Origin: Pseudorhodoferax sp. Leaf274
Lineage (GTDB): Bacteria > Pseudomonadota > Gammaproteobacteria > Burkholderiales > Burkholderiaceae_C
Assembly (NCBI RefSeq): GCF_001422445.1
Contig: NZ_LMNA01000028.1
Coordinates: 1 to 52,272, forward strand
Direction of reading: 5' to 3'
Length of the DNA: 52,272 bases
How positions within the stretch are numbered: the first letter of the stretch is position 1; the number at the start of each line of letters is the position of its first letter. A model generated the notes under the pieces. That model did no database searches, was not told the origin of the DNA, and saw nothing but the letters and a program-made list of their open reading frames with translations. Position numbers and translations under genes: made by a program. Shown here piece after piece: positions 35,543 through 42,718 of the stretch.

Positions 35543-37696
35543 TCAGGCGCCGTTGGCGGCGGACTGCTTGCGGCGACGTTGCAGGGCCACTGCAGCCAGG
35601 CCGGCCAGCGCGGCGGCCAGGCCACCGACGGCGCCACCGCCACCGCTGCTCTTGGCTTCGGCGACGTCCAGGAACGCGGCCGACACGGCGCCGGGCTTGC
35701 CGTCGCTGTTGGTGCCCTGCACATAGACCATGTGGCGGCCCGGGGCCAGGCCGGTCGTGTCGATCTGGCCGAAGGCGCGCTTGGTCGCGTCAGGGAAGTC
35801 GGACTTGGCCTGGTCCGAGGTGCCCAGCTCCAGCGGCTTGCCCTGGGCCCCGGCCTCCCAGGGCATCTGGTCGATGTAGACCTTGGCGTCGCGGATGTTG
35901 TAGACCACCGGGTAGGGCGGCGGCAGGATGGTGGACTGGCCCGCGTTGCTGTAGCGGTAGCGGTTGTCGTCCACGAGCGCGGAGACGTTCACCTTCGTGC
36001 CGGCGGGCACGGCAGCGGTCTGCTCGACCTTCACGTCGACGGTGTCGGGGCCGAACGGCAGCTGGTAGACGCGGTGCAGCGCACGGCTCATGTAGTGGAA
36101 GCCGTTGAAGTTCTCCGGATAGGTCTCGCGGTCGAACACGCCGCAGTCCTCGTAGAACGAGCGGCCCATCTCCACCGTGTACGAGGGCGCGCCCAGGAAG
36201 CCGTAGAACGCGTCCTTGGTCGTGCCCTCGGTGTTGTAGCTGAGCAGCTGCTGCGACGAGTAGTTGTTGTGGTAGGCCAGGCGCTGCGCGATGACGGCCA
36301 TGCCCTTGTTGTTGGGCGTGTGGGTGTTGAAGCCGTTCTCGGCGCGCTCCACGCCCCAGGGCCACAGGATCGCGCGCGCATTGCTGTGCAGGTCGACGAA
36401 CATGCCGCCCGGATAGTCCTCGGACGCACCGGTCTGCCAGTCGAGCTCGCCGCTGCCGTTGTTGGCACGGTTCTCGGGGTTGCAGTAGGGGCCGGGGGTG
36501 CCCACGAGCGCCTTGCCCGTGCTGTCCACCGCCCACTTGTTGCGACCGTCGGGCAAGGCGCCGCCTTCCCACTTGCACTGCGCCTGGTTCCAGGTGCCGC
36601 GCACGTAGTTCAGCACGGCCTGCGTCTCGGGCTCGGAGGCCGGGCCGGTGCCGCGGAAGGTCTCGCCGCAGACGTTGCCGTCCGAGCCGCCGGCGCCGCC
36701 GGTGGCCCAGCCGAACGGGTAGTTGCGGTTCAGGTCGACGCCCGAGCTGAGCTGGCCATTGGTGCCCGTGGTGCACAGCGCGGTCAGGTAGTTGGTGTTC
36801 TTGCGCTGGCGGGCGGCGCGGTCCTGCTCGGCCAGCTTGCGGCCGTCGGGGTTGTGGATGATGTAGTGGTACTGGTTGTTGTCCAGCATCATCGTGGCGT
36901 TGGGGTCCTTGCCGTAGTTGTCCAGCAGCCACTCGATGAACTTGGTGCCCACTTCCTGCGGGGCGTACTCGCGGGCGTGGATGCCGCCGGTCCACACCAT
37001 GCGCGGCACCTCCTTGCCCTCCTGCTTGGCGAAGTTGCCGACGACGATGGCGCGCACGTCGTGCGGCTGGGCCGGGAACAGCGACAGGTTGAAGCGCTGC
37101 AGCAGGCTCTGCGGGACGAACTTGGCCAGCAGGCTGGTGTAGCTGGACCAGGAGTTGTCGTACTGGTTGTTGACGACGGTAGGATCCTTGATCTGCGTCT
37201 TCATCCAGGCCGGCCCCAGCGTCTTGAGCTGCACCAGGTTCGGGTACTTGGCCTTGAGCTCGTCGAAGGTGGCGTAGGTCTGCTCCACGGTGCGGTAGCA
37301 CGCGTGGGTGCCGTCGGCGACCGAGCTGGGCTGCTCGCGCGAGGAGCGCTTGAGCGCGCCGGAGGCCTGGTCGCGCGAACGCGATGCGATGAAGTCCTTG
37401 ATGCGCGCAGTCTCCTCCACGTCGATCTGCACGCCGATGCCCAGCGCCTCGACCGCATGGAGTTCGGTGTCGCTGATCTCGGCGTGGACGACGCGGGTCT
37501 TCTGGTCCACGTAGGGGTGGTCCAGCATCGCCGTCAACTTGGACAGCTGGTCTTCCGACGCGTAGGGGATCTGGACCGCGTAGACCTGGTCTGGATCACC
37601 GCCATGGGCATGGATGACCCCGGCAGCACAAGCGAGGACGACGGAGGCCACGATGGCGGCGACCGGGGTCAGGCGGGGTGGACAGAATCGTTTCAT
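35543..37696 (-). CDS. Secreted M14 zinc carboxypeptidase with GlyGly-CTERM tail
   Basis: This 717-residue exported metallopeptidase removes C-terminal residues from peptides. The signal peptide ends near VIHA; a propeptide-like region runs to about 130. The M14 catalytic site is complete: zinc ligands His 240 and Glu 243 (GGIHAREYAP) and His 437 (FVDLHSNAR), substrate-binding DLNRNYP near 321-327, and general base Glu 509 (SYTVEMG). A beta domain follows. The C-terminus is a rhombosortase signal: SSGGGGAVGG, a hydrophobic helix of ~16 residues, then QRRRK. GAGGAG precedes the ATG at 37696. A near-consensus sigma54 promoter and two tandem dyads lie upstream, and the rhombosortase gene is downstream on the same strand. 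Confidence 0.93.
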   Translation of the reverse strand: MKRFCPPRLTPVAAIVASVVLACAAGVIHAHGGDPDQVYAVQIPYASEDQLSKLTAMLDHPYVDQKTRVVHAEISDTELHAVEALGIGVQIDVEETARIKDFIASRSRDQASGALKRSSREQPSSVADGTHACYRTVEQTYATFDELKAKYPNLVQLKTLGPAWMKTQIKDPTVVNNQYDNSWSSYTSLLAKFVPQSLLQRFNLSLFPAQPHDVRAIVVGNFAKQEGKEVPRMVWTGGIHAREYAPQEVGTKFIEWLLDNYGKDPNATMMLDNNQYHYIIHNPDGRKLAEQDRAARQRKNTNYLTALCTTGTNGQLSSGVDLNRNYPFGWATGGAGGSDGNVCGETFRGTGPASEPETQAVLNYVRGTWNQAQCKWEGGALPDGRNKWAVDSTGKALVGTPGPYCNPENRANNGSGELDWQTGASEDYPGGMFVDLHSNARAILWPWGVERAENGFNTHTPNNKGMAVIAQRLAYHNNYSSQQLLSYNTEGTTKDAFYGFLGAPSYTVEMGRSFYEDCGVFDRETYPENFNGFHYMSRALHRVYQLPFGPDTVDVKVEQTAAVPAGTKVNVSALVDDNRYRYSNAGQSTILPPPYPVVYNIRDAKVYIDQMPWEAGAQGKPLELGTSDQAKSDFPDATKRAFGQIDTTGLAPGRHMVYVQGTNSDGKPGAVSAAFLDVAEAKSSGGGGAVGGLAAALAGLAAVALQRRRKQSAANGA

Positions 37697-37732
37697 CGAA
37701 CGCTAACTCCTCAAAATGGACGGTTGGCTGTG

Positions 37733-37757
37733 CCTTGGTGCTTGGCGCACACCAAGG
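37733..37757 (-). promoter_or_regulatory. 8-bp hairpin at the 5' end of the carboxypeptidase transcript
   Basis: CCTTGGTG (37733-37740) and CACCAAGG (37750-37757) pair perfectly around a 9-base loop. It begins just downstream of the sigma54 -12 element, so it would cover roughly -6 to +19 of the transcript. It may protect the 5' end of the mRNA or act as an operator overlapping the start site. Confidence 0.45.
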
Positions 37758-37762
37758 ACATG

Positions 37763-37777
37763 GCAGTTCGCGTGCCA
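37763..37777 (-). promoter_or_regulatory. Sigma54 (-24/-12) promoter of the carboxypeptidase gene
   Basis: On the minus strand, TGGCACG-CGAA-CTGC matches the consensus TGGCACG-N4-TTGC at 10 of 11 fixed positions, with GG and GC exactly 10 bases apart (37776-37775 and 37764-37763). Transcription would start near 37751, giving a ~55-base leader to the ATG at 37696. A sigma54 activator is encoded in the same neighbourhood at 29690-31060. Confidence 0.65.
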
Positions 37778-37853
37778 GCCACCGTTCACGAGGGATCGGC
37801 GTTCAAGTCATTGATTTGTATGGGGGGCCTTCAGGGCGTGCCCCGGCCTGGCG

Positions 37854-37898
37854 TTCGGTGGACCGTTCGCCAGCCGGCCGCCCGTTCGGAAATCCGAC
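37854..37898 (-). promoter_or_regulatory. Two tandem TTCGG-N4-CCG dyads, likely upstream activator sites
   Basis: TTCGG-TGGA-CCGTT (37854-37867) and TTCGG-AAAT-CCGAC (37885-37898) are the same imperfect dyad twice, centred 31 bases apart (about three helical turns). They lie ~110-140 bases upstream of the expected sigma54 start. The motif closely matches the TTCGG-N4-CCGAA repeat that I recall for AauR, the acidic-amino-acid sigma54 regulator of pseudomonads. Binding by the 29690 product is inferred. Confidence 0.5.
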
Positions 37899-37900
37899 CG

Positions 37901-38446
37901 CTAGCGTCGATCGTGCGGGCCGGGCCGCGGCTTGCGCCCGGTGAGCATGGCGCGCACGAGGTTGTCGCGGTGCTGCCAGCTGGTGAACACCACGCCGGCC
38001 AGGTGCAGCGTGGCCAGGCCGACCAGCGACCAGCCCAGCACGAAGTGCGTCCAGTAGAGCCAGCCATAGCCCCACAGCCAGTCAGTGGTGTAGAGCCAGC
38101 CCGACAGGCACAGCGTGGCGCAGTTGCCCAGGAGCGCCAGCACCATCCAGCCGCCGAGCGGGTTGTGCCCTAGGAAGCGCGGCGCCTGGCTGCGCCACAC
38201 GGTGCGGGCGTAGGCCCAGGTGGTGCGGGGCCCGCGCACGAAGTGGGCAAAGCGTGCGTGGCGGCTCGGCCCGAACCCCCAGGCCAGCCGCAATGCGACG
38301 ATGGCGGCGACGGCGTAGCCGAAGTTCTCGTGCCAGCCGTCGGTGCGGCCGCCGGTCCACCAGGCCGTGGCGACGCACACGACCAGCGCCCAGTGCAGGA
38401 GGCGCACCGGGAGGTCCCAGATCTTCAGTTCACTTTTCTTCGACAC
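37901..38446 (-). CDS. Cytochrome b561-family membrane protein
   Basis: This 181-residue four-helix b-type cytochrome has candidate haem-ligand histidines in LPVRLLHWALVV, WHENFGYAVAAIVALRLAWGF, LYWTHFVLGWSLVGLATLHLAGVVF and its neighbour. It starts with GTG at 38446 and overlaps the PepSY gene by 17 bases. It is the last gene of the iron block and likely passes electrons to or from a periplasmic partner, perhaps the PepSY protein or ferric siderophore. Such b561-PepSY pairs often accompany siderophore receptors. Confidence 0.88.
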   Translation of the reverse strand: MSKKSELKIWDLPVRLLHWALVVCVATAWWTGGRTDGWHENFGYAVAAIVALRLAWGFGPSRHARFAHFVRGPRTTWAYARTVWRSQAPRFLGHNPLGGWMVLALLGNCATLCLSGWLYTTDWLWGYGWLYWTHFVLGWSLVGLATLHLAGVVFTSWQHRDNLVRAMLTGRKPRPGPHDRR

Positions 38447-38714
38447 GCTCGAAGGTCTTGGGGTCGAAGAAGGCTTCGACGCGCTTGCCCTGCGGGTCCT
38501 TGCCGTAGACCTCGTAGCAGGTGTCGGTCTTTTCCATGCGGCGCACGGTCCAGCCGTCCTTGACGAGCTTTTCCTGCAGCTCGGTGTGCGGGCGCCATTC
38601 GGCCTTGGGGTACTTGGTGCAGGTGACGTTGCCGTGGGCCATGGCGTTGCCGGCCATGAGTGCCAGGGGAATGGCCAGCGCCAGGGGCAGGGCGCGCGTG
38701 AAAAGGGTCTTCAT
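38430..38714 (-). CDS. Small periplasmic PepSY-domain protein
   Basis: This 94-residue exported protein has a signal peptide ending GNAMA, then a single PepSY-like domain. The Cys pair (VTCTKYPKAEW and TDTCYEVYGKD) probably forms a disulphide, and the end reads GKRVEAFFDPKTFERVEEK, typical of PepSY proteins. A good GGAG site precedes the ATG. It lies between the dioxygenase and cytochrome b561 genes in the iron operon. It may assist redox release of iron in the periplasm; the role is not established. Confidence 0.85.
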   Translation of the reverse strand: MKTLFTRALPLALAIPLALMAGNAMAHGNVTCTKYPKAEWRPHTELQEKLVKDGWTVRRMEKTDTCYEVYGKDPQGKRVEAFFDPKTFERVEEK

Positions 38715-38733
38715 GGAGGTCTCCTTCGGAGGA

Positions 38734-39414
38734 TCAGGTCACGGCCCAACGCCGGACCAGGTTGTGGTAGATGCCCATGAGCTTGAGCACACGCGGGTCC
38801 TGCGCGGACAGCGTGGTGCTGAGCTCCTGGATGGACTGGTCGAGGTCGTAGAGCAGCGTGCGCGCGCGGTCGTCCTCGACCAGGCTCTCGACCCAGAAGA
38901 ACGCCGCCACGCGCGCACCGGAGGTCACTGGCGTCACGCGGTGCAGGCTGGTGGACGGGTAGAGCACCAGGCTGCCTGCGGCCAGCTTGACCGACTGCAC
39001 GCCGTAGGCGTCCTCGATCTCGAGCTCGCCGCCTTCGTACGCGTCGGGCTCGGCCAGGAACAGCGTGGCCGACAGGTCGGTGCGCAGGCTCTGGCCGCCC
39101 GGCAGCTGCATGATCGCCGCATCCACGTGCGCGCCGTACTGGCCGCCACCGGCGTAGCGGTTGAAGCGGGGCGGGTGGATGCGCCTGGGCAGCGCGGCCG
39201 AGACGAACTGCGGTGTCTCGCCCAGCCGGCGCAGCAGGTGCTCGCCCAGCTGCAGGCCGACCGCGTCCAGCGCACCGACCTGCTGGTTGTGCTTGACCTG
39301 GCGTGCGGCGCTGCCGGCGGTGGCGGCGCCGTCCTCCCAGGAGGCACGGTCCAGGTGGGCGCGGAACTGGCGGACTTCTTCAGGCGCCAGCACGTTCTCA
39401 ATCGTCAACAGCAT
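38734..39414 (-). CDS. piuC: Fe(II)/2-oxoglutarate dioxygenase, PiuC/YbiX type (PKHD hydroxylase)
   Basis: This 226-residue hydroxylase has the exact family length. The metal-binding facial triad is His 96 and Asp 98 ([10 protein letters not shown]) and His 158 (TSLHRVTPV), with the 2-oxoglutarate-binding Arg 168 ([10 protein letters not shown]). The ATG at 39414 with AGAGGA upstream gives [11 protein letters not shown], the family N-terminus. PiuC/YbiX genes sit beside catecholate-siderophore receptors such as Fiu/PiuA, as here, and are iron-repressed. The physiological substrate is unknown, possibly a siderophore or receptor. Confidence 0.9.
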   Translation of the reverse strand: MLLTIENVLAPEEVRQFRAHLDRASWEDGAATAGSAARQVKHNQQVGALDAVGLQLGEHLLRRLGETPQFVSAALPRRIHPPRFNRYAGGGQYGAHVDAAIMQLPGGQSLRTDLSATLFLAEPDAYEGGELEIEDAYGVQSVKLAAGSLVLYPSTSLHRVTPVTSGARVAAFFWVESLVEDDRARTLLYDLDQSIQELSTTLSAQDPRVLKLMGIYHNLVRRWAVT

Positions 39415-39526
39415 CGGTCGTCCTCTTTCGCCGCATCGGGCAGCCCGTGCGCCGGGACCGGGGGTCGCGCGCCGCACGTCGGCGAGTGTCGCGCAAGCGG
39501 GCCGTGCCATGCCTGCTTGCACGGAC

Positions 39527-39551
39527 CGGCCGGCAGGGGAGGTGCCGGCCG
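39527..39551 (-). terminator. Perfect 9-bp hairpin after the receptor gene
   Basis: CGGCCGGCA (39527-39535) and TGCCGGCCG (39543-39551) flank the loop GGGGAGG, 20 bases past the receptor stop and before piuC. It has no U-tract. It could reduce read-through so that the receptor and downstream genes are made in different amounts. Confidence 0.5.
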
Positions 39552-39570
39552 CGATGTCGCACCCTGCGGA

Positions 39571-42000
39571 TCAGAAATCCATTTCCAGCGAGGCCATCAC
39601 GCGGCGCTTGTCGCCGATCGTGAGCCACTTGCCGGAGCGGTAGGCGCCGGTGTAGTAGTCCTTGTCGGCCACGTTGAGCACCGTGCCGCGCACCATGAAG
39701 TTCTTGTTGATGCGGTAGCTGGCGAACAGGTCATACACCGTGAAGCCCGGCACGCGCTGCGTGCAGCTGACGGCGACGGTGGCGGCAGCGCCGGTGCCGG
39801 TGGTGGAGTAGGCCGCTGCCGTGTCCGGCTGGCCGCCGCAGCGGTAGCTCTCGTGGCGCGCGATGGCGCCAAAGCTGAAGGCCTGCGTGAACTGGTACTT
39901 GGCCTGCACGTTGAACGTCTGGTCCGCAAAGTTGCCCAGGCGCTGGCCGATGTTCAGACGGCCGGTGCCATTGCTCAGCGATGCGTTGGACTTGGTGATC
40001 TTGGACTTCATGAAGGCCGCACCGGCTTGCACCGTGAGGTTGTCCGTCACATTGCCGACCAGGCCGAATTCCACGCCCTGTACACGGTAGCCGCCGGTGT
40101 TCAAGGTGCCGATCTGCGCGCCTTCGGCCTGGCTGACGCCCTCCATCACGTCCGACTTTTCGGTGCGGAACACCGCGGCCGTGGCGAGCAGCTTCTGGTT
40201 CAGCAGGTTCCATTTGGTGCCGAGCTCGAAGTTGCGCGTCGTTTCCGGCTTGGAGTTGAGGTTGCCGTCCAGCGTCGACGTCACGAGGCCGCCGTAGCCC
40301 GGGTTGGTGCCCGAATCCGGTTCGCCGCCGTTGATGTCCTGGCCGGTGCCATAGCCGAGGTAAACCATGCCTTGCGGGGTCAGCTTGTAGCTCAGGCCGC
40401 CCCAGAAGTTCGCCAGCGTCTTCTTGTATTCGTAGTCGCCGGTGACCGCGCCGGTGGTGGCGTTCATGGTCTGGGCGTTGAATTTCAGGATGCGGTCCAG
40501 CCGCACGCCGGCGAAGCCGGTGAAGCGGTCGGTGAAGTCCATCGTGTCCATGGCGCTGAGCGCGACGGTCTTGATGTTCCAGTCGTAGTTCTGTCCGTTC
40601 TTCGCCCAGCTCACGCCCTTGAGGGACTGGATGTTGGCCAGCGGCGTGATGGTGCCGTCCGGACCGAACGTGGTCATGCAATACGCGTTGTTCGCGCCCA
40701 CGCCCGCGGTGGTCTTGCAGTTGGCGGCATTGCTGTTGGTCGCGATGTAGGCGCCTTGGTCCACCCGGTGGTCGGAGTATTCGAAGGTGGCCACGAATTC
40801 GTTCTTGCGGCCGTTGCCCAGGTCGGTGTCCCAACGCAGGCTGTCCTGGTGGGCGAAGTACTTGACGTCCTGCCAGCGGCTGTGCACTTCGTCGATGACC
40901 GCGGCGCCCGTCGTGGCGGGGTTCGTGCCGGCGTTGCTGCCGTCGTGGGCAGTGGTGCTGTAGTTCCCGGTGCTGAACGCGTAGGCATTCTTGGTGCGGC
41001 CGAAGCGCGTGCGGCTGTCCAGCGAGAGCACGGGCGAAATCTTCCACTGGACGCGCGCCGTGGCGGTGTCCGAGTCGGACTTCATGAAGTCGGCATCCTG
41101 CGCATGCGGCGGCATCACGGTGCCGGGCACGCGGTTGCCGGCGGTGCCGGTGAGCCAGCCGCCTGCGTCGTAGTAGGGGTTGCTGGCGCGCAGGCCGTAG
41201 TAGTCGAGCGTGACGGAGAGGTCCTTGCTCACCTCGAGCAGGCCCGACACCGCCAGGCCTTTGCGCTCACGGCTGGAAGGGGAGCGGTCGGGCACGTCCT
41301 GGTCGGCCCACAGGGCGTTGATGCGCACGGCGAGGTTGTCGTTCACGGCACGGTTGAGATCGACCGTGTGGCGCTGGAACTTGTCGGTACCGAAGCCGAT
41401 GCTGGCGCGGTTGAAGTCGTAGTCGAGCGTGGCCTGCTTGGTGACGGCATTGACCGCGCCGCCGGAAGAGCCGCGGCCGGCGAAGCTGGAGTTCGGGCCC
41501 TTGGTGATCTCGACCTGCTCGATCGCGAAGCTTTCGCGCGTGTTCATGCCGGGGTCGCGCAGGCCGTCCACGAAGATGTCGCTCTTGGCGGCCTGGCCGC
41601 GGATGAAGTAGTTGTCGCCGAACATGTTGCCGTTCTCACCCACGCCGAGCGTGACGCCGGGGGTGGCCAACAGGATCTGCGCCAGGTCGGTCTGGCCCGA
41701 ATCTTTGATGGCGTCGGCGGTGATGACCGAGATGGTCTGCGGCGTCTCGGCCAGCGGGCGCGTGTGGCGCGCGTCGCCCGAGGACTTGGCCTTGTAGGGC
41801 ACGCCGACCTCGGCGTTCGGGTTCGGATCGATCCTGGTGGCCTGGACCTTGACCTCGTTCAGCGTGCCGCCGCTGGAGGTGGTCTGGGCCAGCGCACCCA
41901 GGGGCATCAGCATCACGGTGGACATGCCCAGTGCCACGGCGGGGCCGGTGCTGCGGGCTGCGCTGCGCAGGCTTCTGGGGATCTTGGTGTTTCGGCGCAT
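39571..42000 (-). CDS. TonB-dependent siderophore receptor, Fiu/PiuA-like
   Basis: This 809-residue outer-membrane receptor has a signal peptide ending LGALAQ, a TonB box-like LNEVKVQAT, a plug with PQTISVITADAIKDSGQTDLAQIL and NYFIRGQAAKSDIFVDGLRDPG, and a 22-strand barrel ending in the terminal Phe (RRVMASLEMDF). The length suits a siderophore receptor without an STN domain, so it is not a transcriptional signaller. A PiuC-type dioxygenase downstream indicates catecholate or xenosiderophore uptake. AGGAAG precedes the ATG at 42000. Codon use is less GC-extreme than its neighbours. The upstream gap carries an element shared with the Fur-like gene. Confidence 0.92.
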   Translation of the reverse strand: MRRNTKIPRSLRSAARSTGPAVALGMSTVMLMPLGALAQTTSSGGTLNEVKVQATRIDPNPNAEVGVPYKAKSSGDARHTRPLAETPQTISVITADAIKDSGQTDLAQILLATPGVTLGVGENGNMFGDNYFIRGQAAKSDIFVDGLRDPGMNTRESFAIEQVEITKGPNSSFAGRGSSGGAVNAVTKQATLDYDFNRASIGFGTDKFQRHTVDLNRAVNDNLAVRINALWADQDVPDRSPSSRERKGLAVSGLLEVSKDLSVTLDYYGLRASNPYYDAGGWLTGTAGNRVPGTVMPPHAQDADFMKSDSDTATARVQWKISPVLSLDSRTRFGRTKNAYAFSTGNYSTTAHDGSNAGTNPATTGAAVIDEVHSRWQDVKYFAHQDSLRWDTDLGNGRKNEFVATFEYSDHRVDQGAYIATNSNAANCKTTAGVGANNAYCMTTFGPDGTITPLANIQSLKGVSWAKNGQNYDWNIKTVALSAMDTMDFTDRFTGFAGVRLDRILKFNAQTMNATTGAVTGDYEYKKTLANFWGGLSYKLTPQGMVYLGYGTGQDINGGEPDSGTNPGYGGLVTSTLDGNLNSKPETTRNFELGTKWNLLNQKLLATAAVFRTEKSDVMEGVSQAEGAQIGTLNTGGYRVQGVEFGLVGNVTDNLTVQAGAAFMKSKITKSNASLSNGTGRLNIGQRLGNFADQTFNVQAKYQFTQAFSFGAIARHESYRCGGQPDTAAAYSTTGTGAAATVAVSCTQRVPGFTVYDLFASYRINKNFMVRGTVLNVADKDYYTGAYRSGKWLTIGDKRRVMASLEMDF

Positions 42001-42055
42001 GGTGTCTTCCTGTTGGCGTTGAATGGAAAGGAGGCTGCTCGACAGCTGCTCGAAT

Positions 42056-42088
42056 GCCTGCCGCACTGGTGGCGGAAAAGGGAACCGC
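42056..42088 (-). repeat. Shared bipartite element, copy A (upstream of Fiu-like receptor)
   Basis: GCCTGCCGCAC, a 9-base variable spacer, then AAAAGGGAACCGC. The same two blocks with the same 9-base spacer recur at 42671-42704 upstream of the Fur-like gene. On the coding strand the order is GCGGTTCCCTTTT-N9-GTGCGGCAGGC, ending 56 bases before the receptor ATG. It may be a shared operator, an RNA element or a short leader-peptide region (VRQA frame). Confidence 0.5.
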
Positions 42089-42115
42089 AGGCCGCAAAAA
42101 AAAATGGACAACCGT

Positions 42116-42643
42116 TCAGCGCGGTGCAGGTCGGCCAGCCTGCGTCGCCGGCCGTCGGCCTGGTCGACACGGCGCTGCGGCGCATGCGCTGCAGCGCCCG
42201 CGCAGCGTGAACACCATGTCCTGCACCTCGAAGCCCTCGGCGGCTGCGGCGGCCAGCAGCCGCTTGCGCAGTGCCGATGCCTCCAGGCTCCGCACGGCCT
42301 GGCAGCCGGTGCACACCAAGTGCGTCATGTGCGCGGCGCGCCGGACCACGAAAACGGTCGGCCCCTGCTCGACGGAATGGCGGTCGATGGCCTGCGCCGC
42401 CACCAGTTCGGCCAGCACCTTGTAGATGCTGGGCACGCTGATCGGCGTGCCGCGCTGCTGCAGATGGATGTAGAGCTCGTCGACCGTGGCCCCGCCTTTC
42501 TCGGTGTCCAGGGCCATCAGGCTTTCCAGCAGGTGCACGCGCAGCAGCGTGGGGCGCTTGTGGCTGCGCTGCAGCATGGCCAATGCGCGCTGCGTCAGCT
42601 CGGTGGTGCAGGGGGCGCGCGGCGGGAAGATGGTGGCGGGCAT
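42116..42643 (-). CDS. Fur-family transcriptional regulator
   Basis: This is a 175-residue metalloregulator. The winged helix is recognisable in TVDELYIHLQQRGTPISVPSIYKVLAELV, with the recognition helix near residues 70-82. The metal/dimerisation domain has His 105/108, a zinc pair Cys 111/114 (HMTHLVCTGCQ) and a second pair Cys 151/154 (RGRCSAC). The typical Fur HHDH sequence is absent (AAHMTH), so it is not canonical Fur; a Zur-, Irr- or PerR-like or receptor-specific role is possible. It lies between two TonB receptor genes on the same strand, suggesting local control of iron uptake. Confidence 0.87.
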   Translation of the reverse strand: MPATIFPPRAPCTTELTQRALAMLQRSHKRPTLLRVHLLESLMALDTEKGGATVDELYIHLQQRGTPISVPSIYKVLAELVAAQAIDRHSVEQGPTVFVVRRAAHMTHLVCTGCQAVRSLEASALRKRLLAAAAAEGFEVQDMVFTLRGRCSACAAAPCRPGRRPATQAGRPAPR

Positions 42644-42670
42644 GGTGCGTCTCGGCGGGCGTTCTTCATC

Positions 42671-42704
42671 GCCTGCCGCACGAAGACGCCAAAAAGGGAA
42701 CCGC
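42671..42704 (-). repeat. Shared bipartite element, copy B (upstream of Fur-like gene)
   Basis: GCCTGCCGCAC, spacer GAAGACGCC, then AAAAAGGGAACCGC: the same blocks as at 42056-42088, with one extra A. It ends 28 bases before the Fur-like ATG at 42643. Presence upstream of both the regulator and a neighbouring receptor is what an autoregulated operator or conserved leader would look like. Confidence 0.5.
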
Positions 42705-42718
42705 CGTGCAGCCCCGCC

